NCBI RefSeq assembly: GCF_031119335.1
Contig: NZ_JAVHXT010000015.1
Span: 52,896 to 116,895, forward strand
DNA length: 64,000 nt
From: Pedobacter sp.
GTDB taxonomy: Bacteria > Bacteroidota > Bacteroidia > Sphingobacteriales > Sphingobacteriaceae
Direction: 5' to 3'
This document shows, one piece after another, positions 17,963 through 26,244 of this stretch. The notes beneath the pieces are model-generated. The model ran no database searches and had not been told where the DNA came from. It worked only from the letters and a program-made list of their open reading frames with translations. Made by a program: the position numbers and the translations under genes. The stretch's first letter is position 1. Every line of letters starts with the position of its first letter.

Positions 17963-18243
17963 AGCGCCAAATGAAAAAGACTATATTTTTTTACCCCTTA
18001 AAAAACCCTTATTTGTTGGTTCTTTAGCCTTCTATAAAGGTTTTTGATAACCGAGTGTAAGTGAGTAGGTGGCTAGTTATACAAGGAAATGGCCAGGTTT
18101 TAGAAACAACGATTAGCATTGTAATTTAAGCTTATGAAAGCATTTAGAGCTTCTTTGGTTGTATGGTTTGAGGATGCCGTAAGGTTTTTATTATATATAA
18201 AACCCGTATTGCATTAATCATAAACTGAAATCAACATCAAAAT

Positions 18244-18339
18244 AACCACCCCGCCTTTTAGGCACCCTCCGATAAATCGGAGGGAATTTCGTTTTCCATT
18301 CGCCTCTTTCAGAGGGGTGGTCCAAGACCGGGGTGTTCA
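18244..18339. repeat. CACCCC-type intergenic palindromic repeat, copy 1
   Basis: An approximately 96-bp element bounded by AACCACCCCGCC and ACCGGGGTGTTC, with inner hairpins around CCTCCGATAAATCGGAGG and GCCTCTTTCAGAGG. It is clearly related to the element at 26139-26230, which runs in the opposite orientation. It is non-coding and probably REP/MITE-like. Confidence 0.75.
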
Positions 18340-18376
18340 ATAAAATTGTTTAAATGCTTATAGGTAAGAACCCGCT

Positions 18377-18453
18377 CTTCGGAGTTTGCAACTCCGAAGC
18401 CTTGTTATAATGTCTGTGACCCGATTATGTTTTAAAAACGGATTACAAATCCG
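18377..18453. repeat. paired palindromes (REP-like)
   Basis: Two small perfect hairpins: CTTCGGAGTT / AACTCCGAAG (18377-18399) and CGGATT / AATCCG (18439-18453), separated by about 40 bp. The arrangement is typical of dispersed REP-like units in Bacteroidota genomes. Copy number elsewhere cannot be seen from this window. Confidence 0.5.
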
Positions 18454-18490
18454 CAGATAGGAGTTTATAATTGGAAAAAGGTTAATAATT

Positions 18491-18525
18491 AAAAAAACTC
18501 CAAGGCTAACCCTTGGAGTTTTTTT
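18491..18525 (-). terminator. terminator of the ferredoxin operon
   Basis: A strong stem AACTCCAAGG / CCTTGGAGTT flanked by A7 and T7, so it works on both strands. It lies 24 bp beyond the stop of the minus-strand ferredoxin gene. Confidence 0.9.
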
Positions 18526-18548
18526 AATCACTAGAAGTTTTACTAATC

Positions 18549-18872
18549 TTATTGCTCTGCGTGCAGCCTAACACTTAAACCTTCCATTGCGGGGCTTAAT
18601 TGTATCTGGCATGCCAATCTAGAATTTGGTAATAAATCTGGTAAAGTATCTAACATCGCATATTCATCGTCACTCATTTCATTTAGTTTCTCTTCACCTT
18701 GTATAACGTCTACGCAGCAGGTGGCGCATAAAGCCATGCCTCCACAAGTAGCTAAAACATCATATTCGCTAGCTTTCAAAAACTCCATCAAGCTTAGGCC
18801 CATATCAGTTGGTGCCAAAAGCTCAGCTACGTTTCCTTCTCTGTCTTCAACAGTTATATTGATATCACTCAT
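18549..18872 (-). CDS. 2Fe-2S ferredoxin (adrenodoxin-like)
   Basis: A 107-residue electron-transfer protein. Three cluster cysteines are in the motif CGGMALCATC (about residues 43-52) and the fourth is in RLACQ (near 87), giving the C-x5-C-x2-C-x(n)-C pattern of ISC/adrenodoxin-type ferredoxins. The acidic surface (DDEYAMLDTLPD) suits docking to a reductase. It begins 35 bp downstream of the ferredoxin-NADP reductase-like gene on the same strand, so the two probably form one reductase/ferredoxin operon. The final electron acceptor is not indicated. Confidence 0.92.
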   Translation of the reverse strand: MSDINITVEDREGNVAELLAPTDMGLSLMEFLKASEYDVLATCGGMALCATCCVDVIQGEEKLNEMSDDEYAMLDTLPDLLPNSRLACQIQLSPAMEGLSVRLHAEQ

Positions 18873-18907
18873 TATAAAATATTTTATTTCCCCTTTAGGG
18901 ATAGGGG

Positions 18908-19918
18908 TTAAAATTCGCTTACACCATTAACGGTAGTGTACTTCATCGTATATTTTACTCCTGGGTTCATATACTGATAAGCGCTATGGCTCATTAATGC
19001 AGCTTCGTGGAAACCACATAAAATCAATTTCAATTTGTTGGTGTAAGTATTGATATCGCCGATAGCATATACACCTGGTACGTTTGTAGAATAATCATCT
19101 ACATTCACTTCTATAGCACTTTTACTGATGTTCAATCCCCATTGCTCAATTGGACCTAATTTAGGACTTAAACCAAACAACGGAATTAAATGATCTGCTT
19201 CTACAGAAATGGTTTCCATGGTTTTATTATGGATAATTTCAACAGTTTCTAACTTGCCTTCGCCATGTACAGCGTTTAGGTTGCTATTTAAAATCAAGTT
19301 GATCTTTCCTTTTTCTGCTAATTCCATCACTTTAGCAACCGAATCTGGGGCACCTCTAAAGCTTTCGCTACGGTGTACCAAAGTTAATTCGCTACAAACT
19401 TCAGCTAAGAAAATTGTCCAGTCTAAAGCAGAGTCGCCACCTCCGGCAATTACCATTTTTTGATCACGGTATTTCTCTGGATCCAAAATCATGTAGTTTA
19501 CACCACGACCATTTTCGAATTTTTCTAAACCAGAAACGGCAGGTTTGCGAGGTTCGAAACAACCTAAGCCACCAGCAATTACAATTACTTTAGCTTCAAT
19601 TACAGTGCCCATGTTGGTAGTTAGCACAAAGTCTGCTTCTCCGCGTTTCTCCAAACCTTCAATTCTCTCACCTAAAGTAAAGCCAGGATGAAAAGGTTTA
19701 GCTTGCTCCATCAAGTTGTCTACCAGCTCTTGGGCCAATACCGATGGGAAGCCAGGAATGTCGTAAATAGGTTTTTTAGGATATATTTCTGATAGCTGAC
19801 CGCCTACCTGTGGCAAATAATCAATTAAATGGCAGCGCATTTTTAGCAAACCCGCTTCAAAAATTGCAAACAAACCAACTGGCCCAGCGCCTATAATAGC
19901 TATATCAGTAGAGATCAT
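18908..19918 (-). CDS. ferredoxin-NADP+ reductase, thioredoxin-reductase-like type
   Basis: A 336-residue FAD/NAD(P) oxidoreductase. The FAD motif is at the N-terminus (IAIIGAGPVGLFAIFEAGLL), followed by LPQVGGQLSEIYPKKPIYDIPGFP. The second Rossmann motif is VIAGGGDSALDWTIFLAEV, and VYAIGDINTY is the FAD-contact end. There is no CxxC redox pair, which separates it from thioredoxin reductase and fits the YumC-type ferredoxin reductase. The start is ATG 19918: an upstream TTG at 19939 lies inside the promoter -7 box and cannot be used. It is encoded immediately before its likely ferredoxin partner. Confidence 0.9.
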   Translation of the reverse strand: MISTDIAIIGAGPVGLFAIFEAGLLKMRCHLIDYLPQVGGQLSEIYPKKPIYDIPGFPSVLAQELVDNLMEQAKPFHPGFTLGERIEGLEKRGEADFVLTTNMGTVIEAKVIVIAGGLGCFEPRKPAVSGLEKFENGRGVNYMILDPEKYRDQKMVIAGGGDSALDWTIFLAEVCSELTLVHRSESFRGAPDSVAKVMELAEKGKINLILNSNLNAVHGEGKLETVEIIHNKTMETISVEADHLIPLFGLSPKLGPIEQWGLNISKSAIEVNVDDYSTNVPGVYAIGDINTYTNKLKLILCGFHEAALMSHSAYQYMNPGVKYTMKYTTVNGVSEF

Positions 19919-19936
19919 ATCAAATAAAATTTTGTG

Positions 19937-19944
19937 CAAAAGTA
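19937..19944 (-). promoter_or_regulatory. -7 box of reductase/ferredoxin operon
   Basis: The minus strand reads TACTTTTG, an exact TAnnTTTG match, ending 18 bp before the ATG at 19918. A clear -33 TTG is not seen. Confidence 0.6.
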
Positions 19945-20104
19945 CAAAATTAAGTTTTAAAAAAAGTAAGCTATTTAGATGAATTCTAGATAGAAAATCA
20001 AAATCACTACTAAACCTATAGATTTAGCGTTTTGTGCGTTGTTTTTATGCTAAATAAATTCTGAAATTGAGCTTAAAGCAATTCAAAAACAAATCATTTT
20101 TAAG

Positions 20105-20132
20105 TAAAAAGGAATGTAGTTAAACATTCCTT
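20105..20132 (-). terminator. terminator of prolyl oligopeptidase gene
   Basis: On the minus strand GGAATG-TTTAACTA-CATTCC is followed by TTTTT, a short rho-independent terminator about 10 bp past the stop codon. Confidence 0.75.
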
Positions 20133-20142
20133 TTGTGTTTGG

Positions 20143-22269
20143 TTACCAACTCATTCCTAGGTTTTGGAATACAAAACTCCAAATGTCACTAGATTCTTCT
20201 ATGAGTTTTGCAGTAGGCTTACCTGCGCCGTGACCAGCTTTGGTTTCAATTCTGATTAATATTGGATTGTTTCCTTTGTATTTTTCCTGTAACGTAGCAG
20301 CAAACTTGAAAGAGTGTGCAGGAACTACACGATCGTCGTGATCGGCAGTAGTAATTAGCGTTGCCGGGTAATTAACGTCGGGTTTAACATTGTGCAGTGG
20401 CGAATATTTAATCAAATAGTCGAAATCTTCTTTTTTATCGCTGATGCCATATTCTACGCCCCAACCCCAACCAACGGTAAATTTGTGGTAACGCAGCATA
20501 TCTAAAACCCCCACGGCAGGTAAGGCCACCCTAAAAAGTTCTGGGCGTTGTGTCATACATGCACCAACCAAAAGCCCGCCATTAGAACCTCCAGATATTG
20601 CTATTTTTGAGGAGTTGGTATACTTTTCTTTAATAAGGTATTCTGCCGCAGCAATGAAATCGTCAAATACATTTTGTTTTTTCTCTAACATTCCGGCTTT
20701 ATGCCAAGCTTCGCCATATTCGCTGCCACCACGTAAGCTAGGTTGTACATAAATGCCGCCTTTTTCTAAAAACAGCATTCTAGATAGGCTAAATGCCGGA
20801 GTTAAACTAACCTGGAAACCGCCATAGGCGTAAAGATAAACAGGGTTGTTGCCATCAAGTTTAAGTCCTTTCTTGTGAACAATGAACATGGGTACCTTCG
20901 TTCCATCTTTTGAGGGATAAAAAACTTGTTTGGTTTCATAGTTCTCGGTATCGAATTTTAGTTGCGATTTTTTGTAAAGCTCCGATTCGCCTTTGGCAAT
21001 ATTGTAACGGTACGTTGTGCCGGGTGTAGTAAAATTAGTGAATGAGTAGAAAAACTCATGATCATCTTTATAGCCGCCGAAACCGCCAACAGTGCCGATT
21101 GCTGGAAGTTTAACGTCACCTATTTTCTTGCCTTTGTAATCGAATTGGGTAATGTTTGTACTTGCATCTTTTAAGTAAGTCGCCCACAAATAACCGCCGC
21201 CAGTGCCAACACCTTCCATGGCCAATTTAGATTCCGGGATAATTTTCTGCCAGTATTTAGGGTCAGGATTTTTAGGGTCAATGAGCACCACTTGCCTGTT
21301 TTCTGCACCTAGATCAGTATTCAATAATAATTTATCGCCATCATTATCAATAATGCTATGGTTGTTTTTGTAGCCTTCTACCAAAGGTGAAATTTTACTG
21401 TTTGGCTCATTTAAGTCCTGATAGAATAGTGCATTTCCCGAAGTTCCGGCGCTGGCATAGATGGTTAAAAACCTTTCATCTTCTGTAACGCTTGCCCCAA
21501 AGTACAAATTCGGATTTGTCTTATCTTCGAAGACTAAACGGTCATCTTTTTGGTCATCGCCCAATTTGTGGTAATAAATTTTTTGAAACTTATTTGCCGC
21601 AGATAGGTCGGTTCCTTTAGCGGGTTCATCAAATTTGCTGTAATAGAAACCATTGCCTTTCCAAGCTGCACCAGAGAATTTTGTCCACTTTAACTCGTCT
21701 GCAAGCTTCTTTTTGGTAGCCATTTCCATTACATAGATATTGCTCCAATCAGAGCCAGCTTGGGCCACAGAATAAGCAATGTACTTTTTATCGTTAGAAA
21801 CACCAAGAAAACTGATGGCTGCTGTGCCATCTGCACTGAGTTTGTTAGGGTCTAAAAATATCTCTTCGGTGCCATCCAAACCTTTTTTAATGAACCAAAT
21901 GTTTTGGTTTTGTAGTCCATCATTTTTGGTGAATAAATAATAATCGCCTACTTTAAACGGTGCACTTTCTTTAGGATAATTCCAGATTTCGGTGAGACGG
22001 GTTTTAATGTCGTTACGGTAGGGAATTTGCGCTAGGTAATTCTGTGTTACTTTGTTTTGGGCATCAACCCAAACTTTAGTTTCTGCTGAAGTATCATTTT
22101 CTAGCCAACGGTAAGGGTCGGCAATGATAGTTCCAAAATAATTGTCTGTAGTGCTGTCTTTTTTAGTATCGGGATATTTCATTAAGGTAATTTTTTCTGC
22201 AGGTTTTTTGCCTTCTTTACAAGCAAAGAGACTTATTGCAAATAAGCCTAATAAAATTTGTTTCTTCAT
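20143..22269 (-). CDS. prolyl oligopeptidase family serine peptidase (S9A), lipoprotein
   Basis: A 708-residue periplasmic peptidase that cleaves short peptides after proline. A lipoprotein signal (LFAISLFACKEGKK, Cys17) is followed by the S9A N-terminal signature DPYRWLENDTSAETKVWVDAQN, a beta-propeller (about 80-430), then the alpha/beta-hydrolase domain. The nucleophile is Ser562 in SGGSNGGLL. The acid lies in TTADHDDRVVP and the base in KAGHGAGKP. All catalytic residues are present and the length is normal. It is monocistronic, divergent from lpxH. Confidence 0.94.
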   Translation of the reverse strand: MKKQILLGLFAISLFACKEGKKPAEKITLMKYPDTKKDSTTDNYFGTIIADPYRWLENDTSAETKVWVDAQNKVTQNYLAQIPYRNDIKTRLTEIWNYPKESAPFKVGDYYLFTKNDGLQNQNIWFIKKGLDGTEEIFLDPNKLSADGTAAISFLGVSNDKKYIAYSVAQAGSDWSNIYVMEMATKKKLADELKWTKFSGAAWKGNGFYYSKFDEPAKGTDLSAANKFQKIYYHKLGDDQKDDRLVFEDKTNPNLYFGASVTEDERFLTIYASAGTSGNALFYQDLNEPNSKISPLVEGYKNNHSIIDNDGDKLLLNTDLGAENRQVVLIDPKNPDPKYWQKIIPESKLAMEGVGTGGGYLWATYLKDASTNITQFDYKGKKIGDVKLPAIGTVGGFGGYKDDHEFFYSFTNFTTPGTTYRYNIAKGESELYKKSQLKFDTENYETKQVFYPSKDGTKVPMFIVHKKGLKLDGNNPVYLYAYGGFQVSLTPAFSLSRMLFLEKGGIYVQPSLRGGSEYGEAWHKAGMLEKKQNVFDDFIAAAEYLIKEKYTNSSKIAISGGSNGGLLVGACMTQRPELFRVALPAVGVLDMLRYHKFTVGWGWGVEYGISDKKEDFDYLIKYSPLHNVKPDVNYPATLITTADHDDRVVPAHSFKFAATLQEKYKGNNPILIRIETKAGHGAGKPTAKLIEESSDIWSFVFQNLGMSW

Positions 22270-22364
22270 GTTTACTAAATTTATTTACTAATATATGTTT
22301 TTTCTTAGGGAGAAGCTAAGGGTAGTTGGCTGTTGCTCTGGGGTTTTTGTTTAAGCTTTTTGCT

Positions 22365-22372
22365 TACCTTTG
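22365..22372 (+). promoter_or_regulatory. -7 box of lpxH
   Basis: TACCTTTG matches TAnnTTTG exactly and ends only 7 bp before the ATG at 22380, implying a leaderless or almost leaderless transcript. A TTTG at 22346-22349 is 15 bp upstream, shorter than ideal for a -33 element. Confidence 0.55.
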
Positions 22373-22379
22373 GCTTTAC

Positions 22380-23123
22380 ATGACTAAGCACATATATTTC
22401 GCATCAGATTTTCATTTAGGTTCGCCTAACTATACAGAAAGCAGGAAACGAGAAGACCGTATTGTTAGGTGGTTAAACTTTATCACACCTACTTGTAGCG
22501 AGTTATTTTTAATGGGCGATGTTTTTGATTTTTGGTTTGAATACAAATATGTGGTGCCAAAAGGATTTGTGAGATTGCAGGGAAAATTGGCCGAAATGTC
22601 TGACAAAGGCATCAAAATCTACTTCTTTAAAGGAAACCACGATATGTGGGTGAAAGATTATTTCATTAAAGAGCTAGGTGTACAAATTGTAAGCGACGAA
22701 CTGTTGATTGAGCGAGGCGGAAAGAAATTTTACCTGCATCATGGCGATGGCTTAGGGCCTGGCGATAAAAAGTACAAGTTCTTACGTAAGATTTTCAGAA
22801 ATCCCATTTGTCAGTGGTTGTTTGGAATTGTGCCGCCTCGTATTGGAATGGGCATTGCCAACACTTGGTCTTCGCACAGTAGGGCAGCCAGTAAGGCCGA
22901 GGAAGTTTTTTTAGGAGAAGACAAAGAGTGGTTGGCTATTTACGCTAAAGAGCAATTGCAAAAGCAACATTTCGATTATTTTGTTTTTGGTCACAGGCAT
23001 TTGCCAATAGAAATGAAATTAAACGACCGAAGTACTTACATTAACATTGGCGAGTGGTTAAATTACAACTCTTACGGCGTTTTTAATGGGGAAGAAATGC
23101 GATTGGAGTATTTCGAGAAGTAA
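22380..23123 (+). CDS. lpxH: UDP-2,3-diacylglucosamine diphosphatase LpxH
   Basis: A 247-residue cytoplasmic metallophosphoesterase that hydrolyses UDP-2,3-diacylglucosamine to lipid X in lipid A synthesis. Metal-binding blocks appear in order: SDFHLG, MGDVFDFWFEY, GNHD, HHGDGLGPGD and GHRH. The start is placed at ATG 22380 (MTKHIYFASDFHLG), as in orthologues. The frame is open upstream, but the added residues would overlap the promoter box. It is monocistronic and convergent with the phytase gene; a long inverted repeat separates them. Confidence 0.9.
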   Translation: MTKHIYFASDFHLGSPNYTESRKREDRIVRWLNFITPTCSELFLMGDVFDFWFEYKYVVPKGFVRLQGKLAEMSDKGIKIYFFKGNHDMWVKDYFIKELGVQIVSDELLIERGGKKFYLHHGDGLGPGDKKYKFLRKIFRNPICQWLFGIVPPRIGMGIANTWSSHSRAASKAEEVFLGEDKEWLAIYAKEQLQKQHFDYFVFGHRHLPIEMKLNDRSTYINIGEWLNYNSYGVFNGEEMRLEYFEK

Positions 23124-23133
23124 GGGCAAAAAC

Positions 23134-23182
23134 AACCACATAGAAACATAGATTTATTTTCTTGCTATGTGCCTATGTGGTT
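23134..23182. repeat. inverted repeat between lpxH and phytase gene
   Basis: AACCACATAG (23134-23143) pairs with CTATGTGGTT (23173-23182), with inner ACATAG / CTATGT. It lies between two convergent genes. It may serve as a bidirectional terminator although it lacks a long T run, or it may be a dispersed palindromic repeat. Confidence 0.6.
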
Positions 23183-23190
23183 AATTAAAA

Positions 23191-24264
23191 TTACTTCTTA
23201 GCAGCTGCTTTAATCTTAGCGGCAATCAACCTCCAATCATAAAAATGGAAAGTTTTATCGGTACTCATGGCTACAAAAATTCCCTCTGGGTAATTTGTGC
23301 CTAAGTTTACATTTGTGGCATCGGCACCGTCTGTTTCCATTGCACTTACCGGAAATTCGGTAATCAAATCATATTGGTGTGGATTGCCATTGCTGCCTTC
23401 ACGAGGGAAAACCATAAAACTCTGAGAACCTTGGTTTGATATCAATAAGTAGCCAGTTTTTGCACCAGTTTTGTAAATGGCCATCCCTTCGTGGTCTTCT
23501 GAAAATCCAGTTTTTGCAAATAAAGCTAGCTCTTGGTCATTCTTTGCAGCCGGGTCGGCGATATACTTACGAACACCCACCTGCTCATCAGAGTAGTAGA
23601 TGAAACCTAGTTCGTTGTCTACTGCAATGGCTTCAATCTCCTTTTTTCCGCTGTACTTGCCGAACTTACGTACCTTTTCTCCAGTAATAGCACCTTTCCC
23701 ATTGTCTTTCAATTGATATTGCCACAAGTAACCATCTGCTGGGCCAGATTTTCTGCCTACAATAGCAAAAATTGTATTGTCTGAAGGACGTGTGTACAAA
23801 GCTACGCCCATTGGGTCTCTTTCTGTTTCGCCAGCAAAAACATCGATACCTCCATTATCAATAGGCTGTAAATCTGGCAAAGTGAAAATGCGGATTTTAT
23901 TCGTCTGACGTTCTGTAGTAACTGCAATATCAACTTTCTTTCCACCAAGGGTAATGCCATAGGCGATATCAACATTGTTTGGACGTTGAATGTTGCCCAC
24001 TCTTTTCACTACTTTTCCCGAAAGGTCAAAAGCGTACAAAGCACCATCAGTATCTTTATCAGTACCTATAATTAAGCTTTTGCTAGCATCAGCTGGATTA
24101 ATCCAAATGGCGGGGTCGTCGGTGTCGTGTTTTACCTTCTCGGTAATAACGGTAGCCTGTACTGTGTTCGGATTGTTTTTGTTTTTATCCTCTTTTATTT
24201 TCTGGCCGCAAGCACCAAGAGCTAATAGCATCAGCCCGAAAAAATATGTTTTTGAATTATTCAT
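23191..24264 (-). CDS. beta-propeller phytase (3-phytase family) lipoprotein
   Basis: A 357-residue lipoprotein (LALGACGQKI, Cys20) of the beta-propeller phytase family (PF02333), which releases phosphate from phytate with Ca2+. Typical segments are HDTDDPAIWINPADASKSLIIGTDKD, RPNNVDIAYGI, GRKSGPADGYLWQY, EIEAIAVDNELGFIYYSDEQVGVRKY and EDHEGMAIY, spread across the six-bladed fold. It lies downstream of a TPR-HTH regulator and a TonB-dependent receptor on the same strand, which suggests phosphate or inositol-phosphate scavenging at the cell surface. The C-terminus is Lys-rich. No Pho-box-like site was recognised. Confidence 0.9.
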   Translation of the reverse strand: MNNSKTYFFGLMLLALGACGQKIKEDKNKNNPNTVQATVITEKVKHDTDDPAIWINPADASKSLIIGTDKDTDGALYAFDLSGKVVKRVGNIQRPNNVDIAYGITLGGKKVDIAVTTERQTNKIRIFTLPDLQPIDNGGIDVFAGETERDPMGVALYTRPSDNTIFAIVGRKSGPADGYLWQYQLKDNGKGAITGEKVRKFGKYSGKKEIEAIAVDNELGFIYYSDEQVGVRKYIADPAAKNDQELALFAKTGFSEDHEGMAIYKTGAKTGYLLISNQGSQSFMVFPREGSNGNPHQYDLITEFPVSAMETDGADATNVNLGTNYPEGIFVAMSTDKTFHFYDWRLIAAKIKAAAKK

Positions 24265-24380
24265 TACAATTTAGTTTTGATGAACAAATTTTGCTTTTCA
24301 ACTTGATTAAACCAAAAGAACAGCGTTACAAATAGTGAACAAGCCATCTTTTGTGAGTGTCAAAAAAGCAGCATTTGCTG

Positions 24381-26015
24381 TTAAATGGATTGGATAAAGG
24401 CCGTTAAACTGGCACCCTGTTCCAATTTTAATTTTTTTCTTAGTCGATAACGAGCTACACGTAAACTATCGGTAGATACGCTTAACAATGCAGCTATATC
24501 TGCCGCGTTAACATTTAATTTAATTAGAGATATTAGTTTGATATCTGTTGCAGAAAGACCTGGATTGATTTGCTGCAATTGGTCAAAAAACTCTTGATTA
24601 ATCTCTTCGAAAATCCTTCTGAAATCGTCCCAGTACGCATCTTTGTTAAAGTTCTGGTTAATCTTATTCAATAAGCTTCGTAGTTCTTTCTTATAACTTC
24701 TGCCATCACTCTTAATCATCTCCGTTAAAGCTTCCCTAATATCTTCCAGTAATTGATTTTTCTGGATAGTTTGTAACGTATGTGCCGTAATTTCTTTGGC
24801 CTTGGTGTGCAGATTTTCCTTCAATTGCTCTTCTTGCAGCTTCTTATTGTTAAGGTCAACCTCCATCAGCTCTTGCTTTGTTTTCAAGATTTCCTCTTCC
24901 TTAGCACTGGTTGCTCTTTCCTTTAAAATGCGATGCCGTTGATTACGAATGATAATGGCTGCCACCAAAATAAATACCACTGCCGCAATACCCGAAGCGA
25001 TATAAATTGCCCAAGCAACCTTTTCCTGTCTAGCCATTTCGGCAAGCTGTATTTCCTTTCTATCGAGCCCGTAAATCACTTTTAACAAAGCTTCTTGGTT
25101 TTTACTTTCTTCAGAATAAGACCTTAAAAAGTATTGTCTGCTCAGTTCTAGATAGTGAAAAGTACTGTCGGTTTGTTTAAGGAAGCTATAGGTTTTTCCT
25201 AAATCCCGATAGGCACTGCTTAACCTGCTGTAAGATTTGGTGCTTTTAGCCAAAGCTTCTGCTTTTCTGGTGTAACGCAAGGCCTCAGCATAAGCTCCCT
25301 GCTTACGATAAATATCGCCGACGTTGTTATACGCATCAATCAGCATTTCGGTGTTACCACCTTGCTCAAACCATGCTAGCGCTTTAGAAAAATGAAAATA
25401 AGCTTTATCAAATTGAGATTTGTCCTCATAAATGCTACCTAAATTTTCGTGTACTAATGCTGCGCCTTCTGCATCGCCAATGCTATCAAATACCTGCATG
25501 GCTTTTTTCTGATAGAAATAGGCGCTATCATAATTCAAAGTTTTCTCGTAATAATGACCAATATTGGCATAAGTACGAGCTATCCCGCTACTATCTCTCA
25601 ATCGTTGAAAAGTAGTTAGTGCTTTAAAATACGACTGTTTGGCATCTTTTTCTTGCTTGGTAATCAAGAAAAGTAAGGCTAAATCGTTCAGGTTATCTGC
25701 AGCTTGTTTCTCGTTTTTATCCGAACGGTAAATTTCATCTGCTTTGATGTGATAATTGAGCGATTGCGTAAACAAACCCATTTGATAGCAGATTTGTCCC
25801 ATGCGCTGTAGCGCCCTGGCTTGTTTCACTAAGTCAGCATCAGCTTTTGCTTGTTTATAGATTTCGTTTTGGCGGATAAAAAGGGCATCCGAAGTTTGAG
25901 GCGAAGTTTTCTCAATGTGCTCGTTAACTTCATGAATAGCAGTTGGATTTTGTGCAGCAAGTTGCCCTGCTACACAAAATACCATTGATAGGAGCCATAA
26001 AATCTGTTTTATCAT
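24381..26015 (-). CDS. TPR-repeat membrane protein with C-terminal LuxR-like HTH
   Basis: A 544-residue protein. A signal peptide (MVFCVAGQLAAQ) precedes about seven TPR repeats (residues 45-300, for example AARTYANIGHYYEK-like units). One transmembrane segment follows (AIYIASGIAAVVFILVAAIII, about 335-357), then a long coiled coil (370-430) and a C-terminal helix-turn-helix (LSATDIKLISLIKLNVNAADIAALLSVSTDSLRVARYRLRKKL). This is a Bacteroidota membrane-bound transcription-factor layout: periplasmic sensing by TPRs and cytoplasmic DNA binding. The position between a TonB receptor and a phytase gene hints that it regulates them, which is inference. No kinase domain is present. Confidence 0.85.
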   Translation of the reverse strand: MIKQILWLLSMVFCVAGQLAAQNPTAIHEVNEHIEKTSPQTSDALFIRQNEIYKQAKADADLVKQARALQRMGQICYQMGLFTQSLNYHIKADEIYRSDKNEKQAADNLNDLALLFLITKQEKDAKQSYFKALTTFQRLRDSSGIARTYANIGHYYEKTLNYDSAYFYQKKAMQVFDSIGDAEGAALVHENLGSIYEDKSQFDKAYFHFSKALAWFEQGGNTEMLIDAYNNVGDIYRKQGAYAEALRYTRKAEALAKSTKSYSRLSSAYRDLGKTYSFLKQTDSTFHYLELSRQYFLRSYSEESKNQEALLKVIYGLDRKEIQLAEMARQEKVAWAIYIASGIAAVVFILVAAIIIRNQRHRILKERATSAKEEEILKTKQELMEVDLNNKKLQEEQLKENLHTKAKEITAHTLQTIQKNQLLEDIREALTEMIKSDGRSYKKELRSLLNKINQNFNKDAYWDDFRRIFEEINQEFFDQLQQINPGLSATDIKLISLIKLNVNAADIAALLSVSTDSLRVARYRLRKKLKLEQGASLTAFIQSI

Positions 26016-26030
26016 ACTGCTTTATTTTTT

Positions 26031-26130
26031 ACCCTCTCTCCCGATAAATCGGGATCTCTCCCTTTTAGGGAGAGAAAAACAACTCGCAAACTCTCTCCCT
26101 CTGGGAGAGATGGCGTAGCCAGAGAGGGTT
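26031..26130. repeat. CCCTCTC-type palindromic repeat
   Basis: A 100-bp imperfect palindrome bounded by ACCCTCTCTC and AGAGAGGGTT. Inner hairpins include CCCGATAAATCGGG and TCTCCCTTTTAGGGAGA. It lies directly beside the CACCCC element, between the TonB receptor and the TPR regulator genes. Confidence 0.75.
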
Positions 26131-26138
26131 AATTTTCT

Positions 26139-26230
26139 AAACACCCCGGTCTTCGACCACCCCTCTAAAAGAGGGGAATTGCGTCCAACATTCCCCTCTT
26201 TTAGAGGGGTGCCCAACGGGCGGGGTGTTT
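26139..26230. repeat. CACCCC-type intergenic palindromic repeat, copy 2
   Basis: A 92-bp element from AACACCCCGG to GGGGTGTTT with two inner hairpins of the CCCCTCTTTTAGAGGGG type. It is inverted relative to the copy at 18244-18339. It ends about 15 bp from the stop of the TonB receptor gene and may affect read-through into the downstream genes. Confidence 0.78.
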
Positions 26231-26244
26231 CTAATTTTCAATCT

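Larger units (their letters stand above)
17915..18548. other. 634-bp intergenic region of repeats
   Basis: No gene is visible. It holds the NHL promoter box, a CACCCC-family palindromic element (18244-18339), a second palindrome family (18377-18453) and the ferredoxin terminator (18491-18525). The stretch 17965-18240 shows nothing recognisable. Confidence 0.7.
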
